Shown here: positions 15,407 to 23,271 of the stretch, one piece after another
How positions within the stretch are numbered: position 1 is the stretch's first letter
Layout of the letters: the number at the start of each line of letters is the position of its first letter
DNA from: CAZBUK01 sp964495085
GTDB lineage: Bacteria; Bacteroidota; Ignavibacteria; T3Sed10-11
Direction: 5' to 3'
Assembly: GCA_964495085.1 (NCBI GenBank)
Contig: CAZBUK010000023.1
Location: 1 to 47,656 of the forward strand
DNA: 47,656 bases
Program-made: the position numbers and the translations under genes
Notes under the pieces: generated by a model
Databases searched by the model: none
Seen by the model: the letters and a program-made list of their open reading frames with translations, nothing else
What the model was told of the DNA's origin: nothing

Positions 15407-17218
15407 CTATTTTATTTTCTTCTTCATCTGCGAAAGCTGCATCTGCTTATCGAGCGCCGTAAAAATTCCCCCCTTTTTCTTCTTCGTATCGACCTTCCGA
15501 AGCGGCTCGTCGCCATGTTTCCTGTTCACATAGTATTGTTGACCGATCGAGAGCAGGTTGAACACGAAGTAGTAGAGATTCAGACCCGAGGGGAATATGG
15601 TAAACAGCAGCGTCAGCATGACGGGCATAATATACACGAGCGCCTTCTGCCTCGGATCCTTGATCGTCATTTTTTGCTGGATGAAGAGCGTGATTCCCAT
15701 GAGCAGCGCGAGTCCGGACAGATAGTCGACTCCCAGTATCGGGATATCGAACGGTAGCGTCACGATTTTATCGGGTACCGATAGATCCTTGATCCAGAGC
15801 GCAAACTCGGCCTGCCGCAGCTCGATGGTGGATCGGAATACGGTATACAGCGCGAAGAGAATCGGGAGCTGTGGAAGCATCGGCAGGCAGCCGCTTGCCG
15901 GATTCACGCCATAGTCGGAATAGAGACGCATGATCTCGCGGTTCATCTTCTGCGGATCTTCTTTGTACTTCTCCCTGATCTCGGTCATCATCGGCGTCAG
16001 CTTCTGCATCTTCCTCATCGAATACATTTGCTTCTTGGTAAGCGGATGGAGCAGCAGCTTGATGATTATCGAGAAGATGATTATCACGAAGCCGAAATTG
16101 GGGACGACGTAATTGATCAACTTAAAGAGGGGGAGAATGAAGTATTCGGATATCGGCCGGATGATCCAAGCGGCCCCTAGGGATAACATTTTATCAAGTC
16201 CGACGTCGTAACTCTTCAGCAACGAATATTCCATTGGACCGAGGAAGACGGTTACCGTCGCCGATTCGTAGTCGCGGGTCCTGAAGGGCATTCTCAGCGC
16301 GATGCTGTAGTTCTCTTTTGCGACTTTCTCGGACTGTCTTATCCTGTGTCCCTCGAGGTACGCTCCGCCCGCATTCGGCTCGCGGGGTACTAGTGCCACC
16401 GCAAAGTACTTATTCCTGGTTCCCACCCAATCGGTCGTACCGGTGTAGGTAGCCTCGTAATCCCTGTCGAAGTTACTCGCGTCCAGTTTTTCGAGCTCTC
16501 CGCCGATGTAGGCGTATGCGGATGCAAATTCCGCCTCGTTCACACTCTCGTGTTCGGTCAGCTTTATACCGTGATCCCAGACGATTTGATACTCGAAATT
16601 CGCGATGATATCGTGCATGCCGAGAAATTCATACTTTACATCGAAATCGTAGCTGCCGTTCCGAATTGTAAACGTCTTCTTGATCCAGCGGTCATCGCCG
16701 ACCGGAAGAGTCAGGGTCAGTGAGTCTTCCTGATCTTCTTCTTCGAGTCTGAAGGTATGTTGGTGTTCGTATTCGGATTCGAAATAAAAATCTCTGGTGC
16801 TGATAAGCTTGCCGTCAGATGAGGTAAACAGCACCGAGAGATCCCCCCCTTTCTCCGTTTCGACGAGCTGCACGGGGTTGCCGTCCCAGAGATCATACTC
16901 GGTAAACGCGATGCTCCGGACGACTGCTCCATGCGTGGAGAGTTCGAGTACATATAGATCGGTCTCGATGCGAACGATCTTTTCGGTTCCTTCGGTCAGG
17001 TGGGAGAACCAGCGGCCGTGGTCCGTTTCGGGCTGCCGGATTTCCGGATCGGGTACGACAGGAACAACGCGTTCGCGGGCCGCCGGTAGTTGCGGATCGG
17101 TTATCGTCGTATCGGGTTGTACCGTGAGCGGTTCCGGCGGCGGTGGAGTGTTCATCCACATCCAGATGATGAGTACCAAGCCGATAAGTACAAAACCGAT
17201 CGTTTCTTGCCGGCCCAT
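15407..17218 (-). CDS. yidC: Membrane protein insertase YidC
   Basis: A 603-aa YidC/Oxa1/Alb3-family insertase that folds and inserts proteins into the inner membrane, alone or with SecYEG. The N-terminal anchor is residues 6-23. A large periplasmic beta-sandwich spans roughly 70-340, preceded by a Pro/Thr-rich linker. The conserved five-helix insertase core (about 355-580) includes 'NFGFVIIIFSIIIKLLLHPL', 'KKQMYSMRKMQKLTPMMTEI' and 'NPASGCLPMLPQLPILFALY'. The basic C-terminal tail ends in KKKIK. AGGAGG sits a few bases before ATG 17218. It is the last gene of the rpmH-rnpA-yidD-yidC block, the standard order beside oriC, transcribed away from dnaA. Confidence 0.97.
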   Translation of the reverse strand: MGRQETIGFVLIGLVLIIWMWMNTPPPPEPLTVQPDTTITDPQLPAARERVVPVVPDPEIRQPETDHGRWFSHLTEGTEKIVRIETDLYVLELSTHGAVVRSIAFTEYDLWDGNPVQLVETEKGGDLSVLFTSSDGKLISTRDFYFESEYEHQHTFRLEEEDQEDSLTLTLPVGDDRWIKKTFTIRNGSYDFDVKYEFLGMHDIIANFEYQIVWDHGIKLTEHESVNEAEFASAYAYIGGELEKLDASNFDRDYEATYTGTTDWVGTRNKYFAVALVPREPNAGGAYLEGHRIRQSEKVAKENYSIALRMPFRTRDYESATVTVFLGPMEYSLLKSYDVGLDKMLSLGAAWIIRPISEYFILPLFKLINYVVPNFGFVIIIFSIIIKLLLHPLTKKQMYSMRKMQKLTPMMTEIREKYKEDPQKMNREIMRLYSDYGVNPASGCLPMLPQLPILFALYTVFRSTIELRQAEFALWIKDLSVPDKIVTLPFDIPILGVDYLSGLALLMGITLFIQQKMTIKDPRQKALVYIMPVMLTLLFTIFPSGLNLYYFVFNLLSIGQQYYVNRKHGDEPLRKVDTKKKKGGIFTALDKQMQLSQMKKKIK

Positions 17219-17243
17219 TATACCTCCTGATAGTTAAGTATGT

Positions 17244-17507
17244 TCATAGTTTCTTTTTCCGGGTATCCGTCGCGGGGAGACTTATCTCATGGTCCGGAAC
17301 GACGGGATCATAGCCACCCGGATGAAACGGATGACACTTCAGGACTCTCTTGACGGTCATCCAGCTTCCTCTCAGGACGCCGAATGTCTGGAAAGCTTCG
17401 AGCGAGTAACGTGAGCACGACGGATAGAATCGGCAGGTGTTCTGCGGGAGGAGAGGAGATATGAACAGCTGATATACTCTGATAAAACCGATAAAAATAT
17501 ATTTCAT
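17244..17507 (-). CDS. yidD: Membrane protein insertion efficiency factor YidD
   Basis: An 87-aa YidD-family protein that assists YidC-dependent membrane insertion. The family core is clear: an N-terminal amphipathic segment 'IFIGFIRVYQLFISPLLP', 'CRFYPSCSRYSLEAF', and 'RVLKCHPFHPGGYDPV'. ATG 17507 is chosen because it begins the conserved sequence, has GGAGAA upstream, and overlaps the rnpA stop by four bases (ATGA), which implies translational coupling. It precedes yidC by 25 bases. Confidence 0.94.
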   Translation of the reverse strand: MKYIFIGFIRVYQLFISPLLPQNTCRFYPSCSRYSLEAFQTFGVLRGSWMTVKRVLKCHPFHPGGYDPVVPDHEISLPATDTRKKKL

Positions 17508-17938
17508 TTGTGTCGCTTCTCCCCGAATCTGTCGCATATCGCGCTGAGACATCGGGCGATATCTTTCTCAATATCTTTACGGCGCAGCCGGGCCGCAGGC
17601 TGGGCCGGGTTGCCCCGATATATGAAGAGGATTTCCATCATTTTCCGGTGTTCCGTCAGTAGAGGCAGCAGATCGATATTCGAGAACCGGTACGCATCGC
17701 GCATCAATCGCTTGATACGATTCCGGTCTACCGCCCGTCCGAATCTCCGTCGCGGTACGGTGAAGGCGATCCGGATGCCTTCGCCCTCGATCAGGCAGTA
17801 CGTGCAGAGCAGCGATCCCGATCGTACGGTAACTCCCTGTTCGATAACACGCCGAAAACTCTTTCGGCTCCGGAGAATTTTTCTTTTCTTTAATTTCGGA
17901 CGGTTATGGATTTGACGAGTATCGTACGCTCGAGACAT
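17504..17938 (-). CDS. rnpA: Ribonuclease P protein component
   Basis: A 144-aa basic protein subunit of RNase P, which assists the catalytic RNA in removing tRNA 5' leaders. The signature 'RRRFGRAVDRNRIKRLMRDA' contains the RNR motif, and 'LRSRKSFRRVIEQG' is the usual N-terminal element. ATG 17938 is preferred over an in-frame start 38 codons upstream: AAAGGA precedes it and the upstream residues are not family-like. The N-terminus (about 20 residues before the core) is somewhat longer than average. It overlaps yidD by four bases. Confidence 0.94.
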   Translation of the reverse strand: MSRAYDTRQIHNRPKLKKRKILRSRKSFRRVIEQGVTVRSGSLLCTYCLIEGEGIRIAFTVPRRRFGRAVDRNRIKRLMRDAYRFSNIDLLPLLTEHRKMMEILFIYRGNPAQPAARLRRKDIEKDIARCLSAICDRFGEKRHK

Positions 17939-18094
17939 AGACAAGAATCCTTTGACGAAAAGCGGCGGGATTTTTTGATGACGCTTTCTTCGGGATGCTG
18001 TATGCCGTCGTTCCGGTGTGCCGGAATCTGACGACTTCTCTTGCTGGATCACTCGTGGCAGGGTAGAGGCCTGCGCTGCGATGCCGTAAACCGG

Positions 18095-18238
18095 CTATTC
18101 GTCGCTGACCGTAAGTTTGCGTCGACCTTTCGCGCGCCTTCGTGAAAGGGTTTTACGCCCCGTTACCGATTTCATGCGCGCCCGAAAACCATGTTTGTTC
18201 TTACGCTTGCGATTGCTGGGTTGAAAAGTTCTCTTCAT
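18095..18238 (-). CDS. rpmH: Ribosomal protein bL34
   Basis: A 47-aa very basic ribosomal protein, read directly from the minus strand: it begins MKRTFQPSNRKRKNKHGF and continues with 'RARMKSVTGRKTLSRRRAKG', the bL34 signature. The C-terminus 'RRKLTVSDE' is normal. ATG is at 18236-18238 and the stop TAG at 18095-18097. It is the first gene of the leftward origin block and borders the putative oriC. The gap to rnpA is about 156 bases. Confidence 0.97.
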   Translation of the reverse strand: MKRTFQPSNRKRKNKHGFRARMKSVTGRKTLSRRRAKGRRKLTVSDE

Positions 18239-18696
18239 GTGCGTGCTGCGATGCTCCCGTTATAGCTGAATTATAAAGAATAAAAATATATCAATATTTT
18301 AACGAAACATCAAGGCAGAAAATTATAAAATAAAACCTGCATGCTCTTGCTATCTACTCAACGTGTTTGTATACTTATACACGTTTATCGAATACACCCC
18401 GCTGTGAATAAAATGTGGAAAATCCTGTACCAGTAACCTGTTGATTTTAAACAATTTCACAACACGTTTAATTATATCCTTGACAGCCGGTTCCTTGTCG
18501 CTTTTCCTTGCACAAAATGTTTAATTTTTAACAATTTACGTACCTCTGAAGATGTAGCGATCTTTTCATATTTAGATAATAATTCAATAACAGGTGTGGA
18601 TAGGTTGCGTCTGGATGTTGATAACTTTCCGATAGCTGTGGATAACTCACTCTGTACGACCGAACGTTGATCTTTAATTAAGAGCTTTAATTATAT
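18239..18696. other. Candidate oriC: DnaA boxes flanking AT-rich DNA
   Basis: A 458-base divergent gap between rpmH and dnaA. One exact DnaA box on the top strand, TGTGGATAA (18637-18645), is accompanied by single-mismatch boxes: TGTTGATAA (18616-18624), TGTGGATAG (18595-18603), TGTGGAAAA (18414-18422), TGTGAATAA (18403-18411) and TTATACACG (18375-18383). Between the two groups is AT-rich DNA (about 18430-18590) with two similar stretches, TTTTAAACAATTT near 18444 and TTTTTAACAATTT near 18525, a plausible unwinding element. Gene orientation switches here, as expected at a bidirectional origin. The dnaA promoter must also lie here, so DnaA autoregulation is likely. Confidence 0.78.
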
Positions 18697-20160
18697 ATGT
18701 CCCAATATATTGCCGAACCTTCAACGGGAATTTTTAACACCGAAAGCGCCGCTGAAAAGATCTGGAAGAGTTGCCTCAAGTATGTACGAGAGAGAATAAA
18801 TACACAAAGCTATAAAACCTGGTTTGAGCCGATCAAACCGTTGCATTTCGAGGGAGACGAGCTTACGATCCAGGTACCGAGCCAGTTCTTTTACGAATGG
18901 CTTGAAGAGCACTACTTCCAAATGGTGTATGAGATATTAGCCGACATAACCGGCAAAAAAACCCGTCTCGTCTATTCCGTACGAGACGAGGATTATACGG
19001 GGACAAATTCGGTTTCCTTAACGGATGCATCCACCTCCGAAAAAACAGTTACCGTGCATTCGGCCCAACCCAATTCACCGGTCACCTATATGGCAGATTT
19101 TCAGCGCCGTCCCTTGCCGCCCGTCAAAAGCCAACTCAACCCGCGTTATACCTTTGAGAACTTTATCAAGGGCGACAGTAATCAGTTTGCCCGCGCAGCA
19201 GCGCTTGCAGTAGCGAATAATCCGGGCGGGACCTCGTTCAACCCTCTCGTCGTTTACGGCGGTGTCGGCCTGGGAAAAACACATCTCATCCAATCGCTCG
19301 GTAACCAGGCACTCGCCCTGCATAAAGATATTCGGGTTTGTTACGTCAGTTCAGAAAAATTCACCATTGATTTTGTGGATGCTATTCAAGCCGACTGCAT
19401 CAGCGACTTCACGACGTACTACCGCAGTATGGACCTGCTCATTGTAGACGATATTCAGTTCTTCAGCGGCAAAGAAAAAACACAGGATAATTTTTTCCAT
19501 ACCTTTAATACGCTGCATCAGCTGGGCAAACAAATAGTACTTTCGATCGACCGTCCTCCGAAGGAATTACGCGGCCTCGATGAACGCCTCATCTCTCGCT
19601 TCCAGTGGGGGCTCACTGCCGATATCCAGGCCCCCGATCTCGAAACAAGGATCGCAATCCTCAGAAAAAAGAGCATCGACGACGGCATTGAAATTTCCCA
19701 GGAGGTTATAGAATTTATTGCAGCAAATGTGACGACTAATATCCGCGAACTCGAGGGGTGCCTGATCAGTCTGCTCGCAAAATCGTCCCTGGAAAATAAA
19801 GATATAACGATAGACCTTGCGCGTGACGTTTTGCGCGTCGTTGTATCCGATATCAGGAATCCCATAAATATAGAGGACATCCAGCGGATCGTCTGCAACT
19901 ATTTCAACATACCCGACGACCTGATCCGGGCGAAGACGCGGAAACAGGAGGTCGTGAATGCACGGCAAATAGCCATGTATCTTGCAAAAGAACTTACCAA
20001 CTCATCCTTAAAAACCATAGGTTTGCACTTCGGCGGCCGGGACCATAGCACAGTAATCCACTCCTGCCAAACCATCGAGGAGCAATTGAAAATGGATTCG
20101 CGATTCAGAGACGTACTATCGCAGATCCGCCGGAAAATAGAGCTCTCCAGCGGCAGATAA
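18697..20160 (+). CDS. dnaA: Chromosomal replication initiator DnaA
   Basis: A 487-aa AAA+ initiator that binds DnaA boxes and opens oriC. Domain I is about residues 20-90 ('KYVRERINTQSYKTWFEPIK'), followed by a variable linker (about 95-145). The AAA+ domain has Walker A GGVGLGKT (188-195) and Walker B 'LLIVDDIQFF' (247-256). The C-terminal domain IV has the DNA-binding signature 'GGRDHSTVIHSC'. After Walker B the sensor-1 region reads 'SIDRPPKEL', where most DnaA proteins have Ser before Asp, a minor variant. It starts at ATG 18697 with AAGAG upstream. It heads the rightward replication block. Confidence 0.97.
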   Translation: MSQYIAEPSTGIFNTESAAEKIWKSCLKYVRERINTQSYKTWFEPIKPLHFEGDELTIQVPSQFFYEWLEEHYFQMVYEILADITGKKTRLVYSVRDEDYTGTNSVSLTDASTSEKTVTVHSAQPNSPVTYMADFQRRPLPPVKSQLNPRYTFENFIKGDSNQFARAAALAVANNPGGTSFNPLVVYGGVGLGKTHLIQSLGNQALALHKDIRVCYVSSEKFTIDFVDAIQADCISDFTTYYRSMDLLIVDDIQFFSGKEKTQDNFFHTFNTLHQLGKQIVLSIDRPPKELRGLDERLISRFQWGLTADIQAPDLETRIAILRKKSIDDGIEISQEVIEFIAANVTTNIRELEGCLISLLAKSSLENKDITIDLARDVLRVVVSDIRNPINIEDIQRIVCNYFNIPDDLIRAKTRKQEVVNARQIAMYLAKELTNSSLKTIGLHFGGRDHSTVIHSCQTIEEQLKMDSRFRDVLSQIRRKIELSSGR

Positions 20161-20707
20161 CTTCACATTTCCGTAAAATCATCATACACGTGCACTATCA
20201 TCATGTGTATACCTTGTGAGTAATACGGTTTATAAACTGTAAATTCTATGTGTATTTTCTATTCCGATAGGTGCACATAATCTGCACCTGTTAACCTGCA
20301 CTGCCTATAAACATGTTCTTCACTGTGTTGAAACATATTATTAACATAAACACTGACAATAAAATTTAAAAAAATTGCCTTCATATCCTCTTTTCAGAGC
20401 ATTTCCATTCTTATTCACATATCAACACCTCTTATTAATAAAGCTATTTCTTTATATATATATATATTCAATTATTATATATGCGCACGGTGTTTTTTTA
20501 AATAAAATAATATTGTCATTTATCTATGCATATTAGAAGATGTTCCTATTCATAAAAAAAGATAAAAATTAGATGATAAGTATATATAAATAATATACTT
20601 ACATACAAATATCTGTGTTGTTAATTAGGTATTTTTTTTGTATATTGAGCAGTTAAAAATTCCATCGTTTTCAAACCCATTTTGAAATAAAATGGAGGTA
20701 TAGTCTG
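20161..20707. other. AT-rich dnaA-dnaN intergenic segment, possible second origin element
   Basis: A 547-base gap that becomes very AT-rich from about 20330 and includes a TATATATATATATAT run near 20453-20467. It holds one exact DnaA box, TTATTCACA (20411-20419), and partial boxes such as TGTGTATAC near 20204. No ORF is credible. Origins split between the two sides of dnaA are known in other bacteria, so this could be a second part of a bipartite oriC, or simply the dnaN promoter region. GGAGG (20694-20698) at the end is the dnaN SD. Confidence 0.55.
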
Positions 20708-21820
20708 ATGAAATTCATTGCGGTCAGCGGAGATTTGCTGAAAGGATTGTCGAAAATAATCGGCGTAGTACCGACGAAATCGACGATGCCAATTCTTGAA
20801 AACATTCTTTTTGAACTCGATAATAAAAATTTAAAGATTTCGGCTACAGACATAGAACTCTATTCATCCATTCAGCTGGAGGTCAACGGATCCGAGGACG
20901 GCAACATTACCGTACCCGCAAAAAGATTGATGGATACGCTTCGTGCATTACCGGATACATCGCTTGTTTTCCACGCGGATCTGGATTCCAATAAGGTTAC
21001 CATGATAACGGAGACCGGTGAATATAATATTACCGGCGTAACGAGTGAAGAATTTCCGAAATATCCGGATATAAATGAGAGCAAGAGTTTTCAAATATCA
21101 TCGGATGTTCTCCGCAGGGCTATTCACAAAACTTCTTTTGCTGTCAGCCGTGATGAGTTGAGACCTTCTCTGATGGGTGTTCTTTTCAGAATTAGAGAAG
21201 AGAATCTCACAACGGTTTCAACCGACGGCCACCGGCTGGTGAAGTATGATCATGGTTCCTTTACATCGAGTATCGCAGCCGATGTGATTATTCCCGCGAA
21301 AGCGCTTGCGGTGCTTTCGAAAATTACCGACGGAGACGTCGTCAACGTATCGCTCGGCGGTTCATACGTCAGGTTCACGACCGGTTCTACGGTGCTTGCA
21401 TCGCGCGTGATCGACGAAACATACCCTAATTTCGAGAGCGTTATCCCGAAAGAAAATAATAACGAGCTGGTAATCTCCCGTGAACAGCTGCTCTCCGCTA
21501 TTCGGCGCGTATCCCTCTATGCCAACAATACAACGCACCAGGTAAGATTTTCGGTGAGGACCAACAGCCTCACCGTCTCTGCAGAGGATGCGGATGCCGG
21601 CAGCCAGGCGAAGGAGAACATCGCCTGCTCGTACAACAACAGCGACCTCGATATCGGTTTCAACGGTAACTATATCGACGACGTGCTTGCACATATCGAC
21701 CATGACAACGTCCGTTTTCGGTTCGGTACACCGACGAAGGCCGGAATCGTCGAGCCCGAGGTCCAGCAAGGCGACGACTCTCTGCTGATGCTGACGATGC
21801 CGTTGAGGTTGAATAACTGA
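20708..21820 (+). CDS. dnaN: DNA polymerase III beta sliding clamp
   Basis: A 370-aa ring-forming processivity clamp. It has three repeated clamp domains, the usual length and the family landmarks 'GVVPTKSTMPILENILFE' near the N-terminus and 'SRDELRPSLMGVLF' with 'VSTDGHRL' in the second domain. The C-terminus is unusual: the common 'YlvMPvRl' ending appears as 'LLMLTMPLRLNN'. GGAGG lies ten bases upstream of ATG 20708. It follows dnaA and precedes recF by nine bases, the normal order. Confidence 0.96.
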   Translation: MKFIAVSGDLLKGLSKIIGVVPTKSTMPILENILFELDNKNLKISATDIELYSSIQLEVNGSEDGNITVPAKRLMDTLRALPDTSLVFHADLDSNKVTMITETGEYNITGVTSEEFPKYPDINESKSFQISSDVLRRAIHKTSFAVSRDELRPSLMGVLFRIREENLTTVSTDGHRLVKYDHGSFTSSIAADVIIPAKALAVLSKITDGDVVNVSLGGSYVRFTTGSTVLASRVIDETYPNFESVIPKENNNELVISREQLLSAIRRVSLYANNTTHQVRFSVRTNSLTVSAEDADAGSQAKENIACSYNNSDLDIGFNGNYIDDVLAHIDHDNVRFRFGTPTKAGIVEPEVQQGDDSLLMLTMPLRLNN

Positions 21821-21829
21821 ACGCCGCGA

Positions 21830-22960
21830 ATGAAGATTGTAAACCTGAAGTTGCAGAACTTCAGAAATCACAAACATGCAGAAATAGAGTGCTCGCCCAC
21901 CATCAATCTTTTTCTGGGGCGGAACGGCCAGGGAAAGACGAATATACTTGAGGCCATCGCGTATCTATCGCTCGGAAAAAGTTTTTTCTCTGTTCCCGAC
22001 GGCAATGTGGTCAGAAGAGGAGAGGAATCTTTTATCGTTCACGGCACATTCGCTTCCGACGAAGGATTCAATTACTCCGTAGGCGTACGATACAGCGACG
22101 AACACAAGAAAAAAGAGATTCGTATCAACAATAAAGATCAGGAAAAGATCTCAACTCTCATCGGTAAATTCCCGGTTGTTATTCTCTACCCCGACCAGCA
22201 CAGTATAACCAACGGAGGACCTGCTGAGAGACGAAAGTTCATCGACATCGTTCTCTCTCAGGCAAGTCCGAGATATTTCGAAATCCTGACCGAGTACCGT
22301 CGTATCCTCAAGCAGCGAAATTCGATTCTCAACGATCAGCGTGCGCGTTCCGGCTCGCTCATCGACGTGCTCGATTCATGGAACGAGCCGTTCCTGGAAT
22401 ACGCCACGGAGATAACTGCGTTCAGAGCGGCTTGCATACGCGATCTCGCCGAGCCGCTGCGCGTCAATTACGACCGGATCGCGGATCGGGAGGAGATACC
22501 GGGTATCGCTTACACACCTTCTCTTCCTGTCAAAGGAGAGGTTAAGAAGGAGAGGCTTCTCCAGGATGCCCGACGGGCATTTATGGACACCAGAAAGGAG
22601 GAATTGAGGTACGGAATGACGGTATTCGGACCGCACCGAGACGATCTTTTATTGACGATCAACGATCTCGAGATACGCAAATATGCATCGCAGGGACAGC
22701 AGAAGTCGTTTCTGGTGGCGCTGAAAATATCCGAATCTCAGTATCTCATGGATCAACGCCGGGAACAACCGATTATTCTGCTCGATGACCTATTCGGTGA
22801 ACTCGACGGCGCGCGCGCGTCGCGGGTACTCGACCTCACAAGCGGTACGGGACAGACATTCGTAACCTCGGCAGATGAGAGAATCACACAGAACACCTCT
22901 CTCATGCTGAATGGATACGCCAAATTTCTCATCAAGAACGGCGTCGTGACCGATGGATAA
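21830..22960 (+). CDS. recF: DNA replication and repair protein RecF
   Basis: A 376-aa SMC-like ABC ATPase that loads RecA at single-strand gaps and stalled forks. It opens with 'LKLQNFRNHKHAEIE', has Walker A 'GRNGQGKT' (30-37), the RecF segment 'VVILYPDQHSITNGGPAERR', the ABC signature near 'YASQGQQKSFLVALK', and Walker B 'ILLDDLFGELD'. The length is normal. The start is nine bases after dnaN, and the 3' end overlaps the DUF721 gene by eight bases, so the three genes are probably one transcript. Confidence 0.96.
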   Translation: MKIVNLKLQNFRNHKHAEIECSPTINLFLGRNGQGKTNILEAIAYLSLGKSFFSVPDGNVVRRGEESFIVHGTFASDEGFNYSVGVRYSDEHKKKEIRINNKDQEKISTLIGKFPVVILYPDQHSITNGGPAERRKFIDIVLSQASPRYFEILTEYRRILKQRNSILNDQRARSGSLIDVLDSWNEPFLEYATEITAFRAACIRDLAEPLRVNYDRIADREEIPGIAYTPSLPVKGEVKKERLLQDARRAFMDTRKEELRYGMTVFGPHRDDLLLTINDLEIRKYASQGQQKSFLVALKISESQYLMDQRREQPIILLDDLFGELDGARASRVLDLTSGTGQTFVTSADERITQNTSLMLNGYAKFLIKNGVVTDG

Positions 22961-23243
22961 ACGTATGCCGCAGACAATCGGCGACATTATTCGCAACCTC
23001 TTCGCGGAGCTCGGATTGACAGACCGCCTGAAGCGGGCGGAAGCGCTCGAAGCCTGGCAGGAGGTGGTCGGCGAACAGATCGCGAAAGTGAGCGCTGCGG
23101 AACGGATTATAGGAAAAAAATTATTCGTGCATGTCGAGAGCGCCGCATGGAGACACGAGCTATCGATGAAAAAACCGGAGATACTCCGGAAACTGAACGG
23201 TCATCTCGGCGGCAGATTTATCGAGGATATTAAATTTCATTAA
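22953..23243 (+). CDS. DUF721 family protein
   Basis: A 96-aa DUF721-family protein, a small basic protein commonly found between recF and gyrB and of unknown role (some relatives are annotated as DciA-like helicase-loader domains). It contains 'GDIIRNLFAELGLTDRLKR', 'AWQEVVGEQIAK' and 'KLFVHVESAAWRHELSM', which match the family. ATG 22953 overlaps the end of recF by eight bases; a second ATG at 22965 is possible. The DciA similarity makes a role in loading the replicative helicase plausible, but this is inference. Confidence 0.85.
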   Translation: MDKRMPQTIGDIIRNLFAELGLTDRLKRAEALEAWQEVVGEQIAKVSAAERIIGKKLFVHVESAAWRHELSMKKPEILRKLNGHLGGRFIEDIKFH

Positions 23244-23271
23244 TAACCGGCAGGAGCAGTATTCAAGCACC

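Noticed and set aside
20453..20467. TA dinucleotide run as a transposon or CRISPR feature
   Set aside because: A simple low-complexity run in AT-rich origin-proximal DNA; no repeat-spacer structure or inverted termini. No CRISPR array was seen anywhere in the window.
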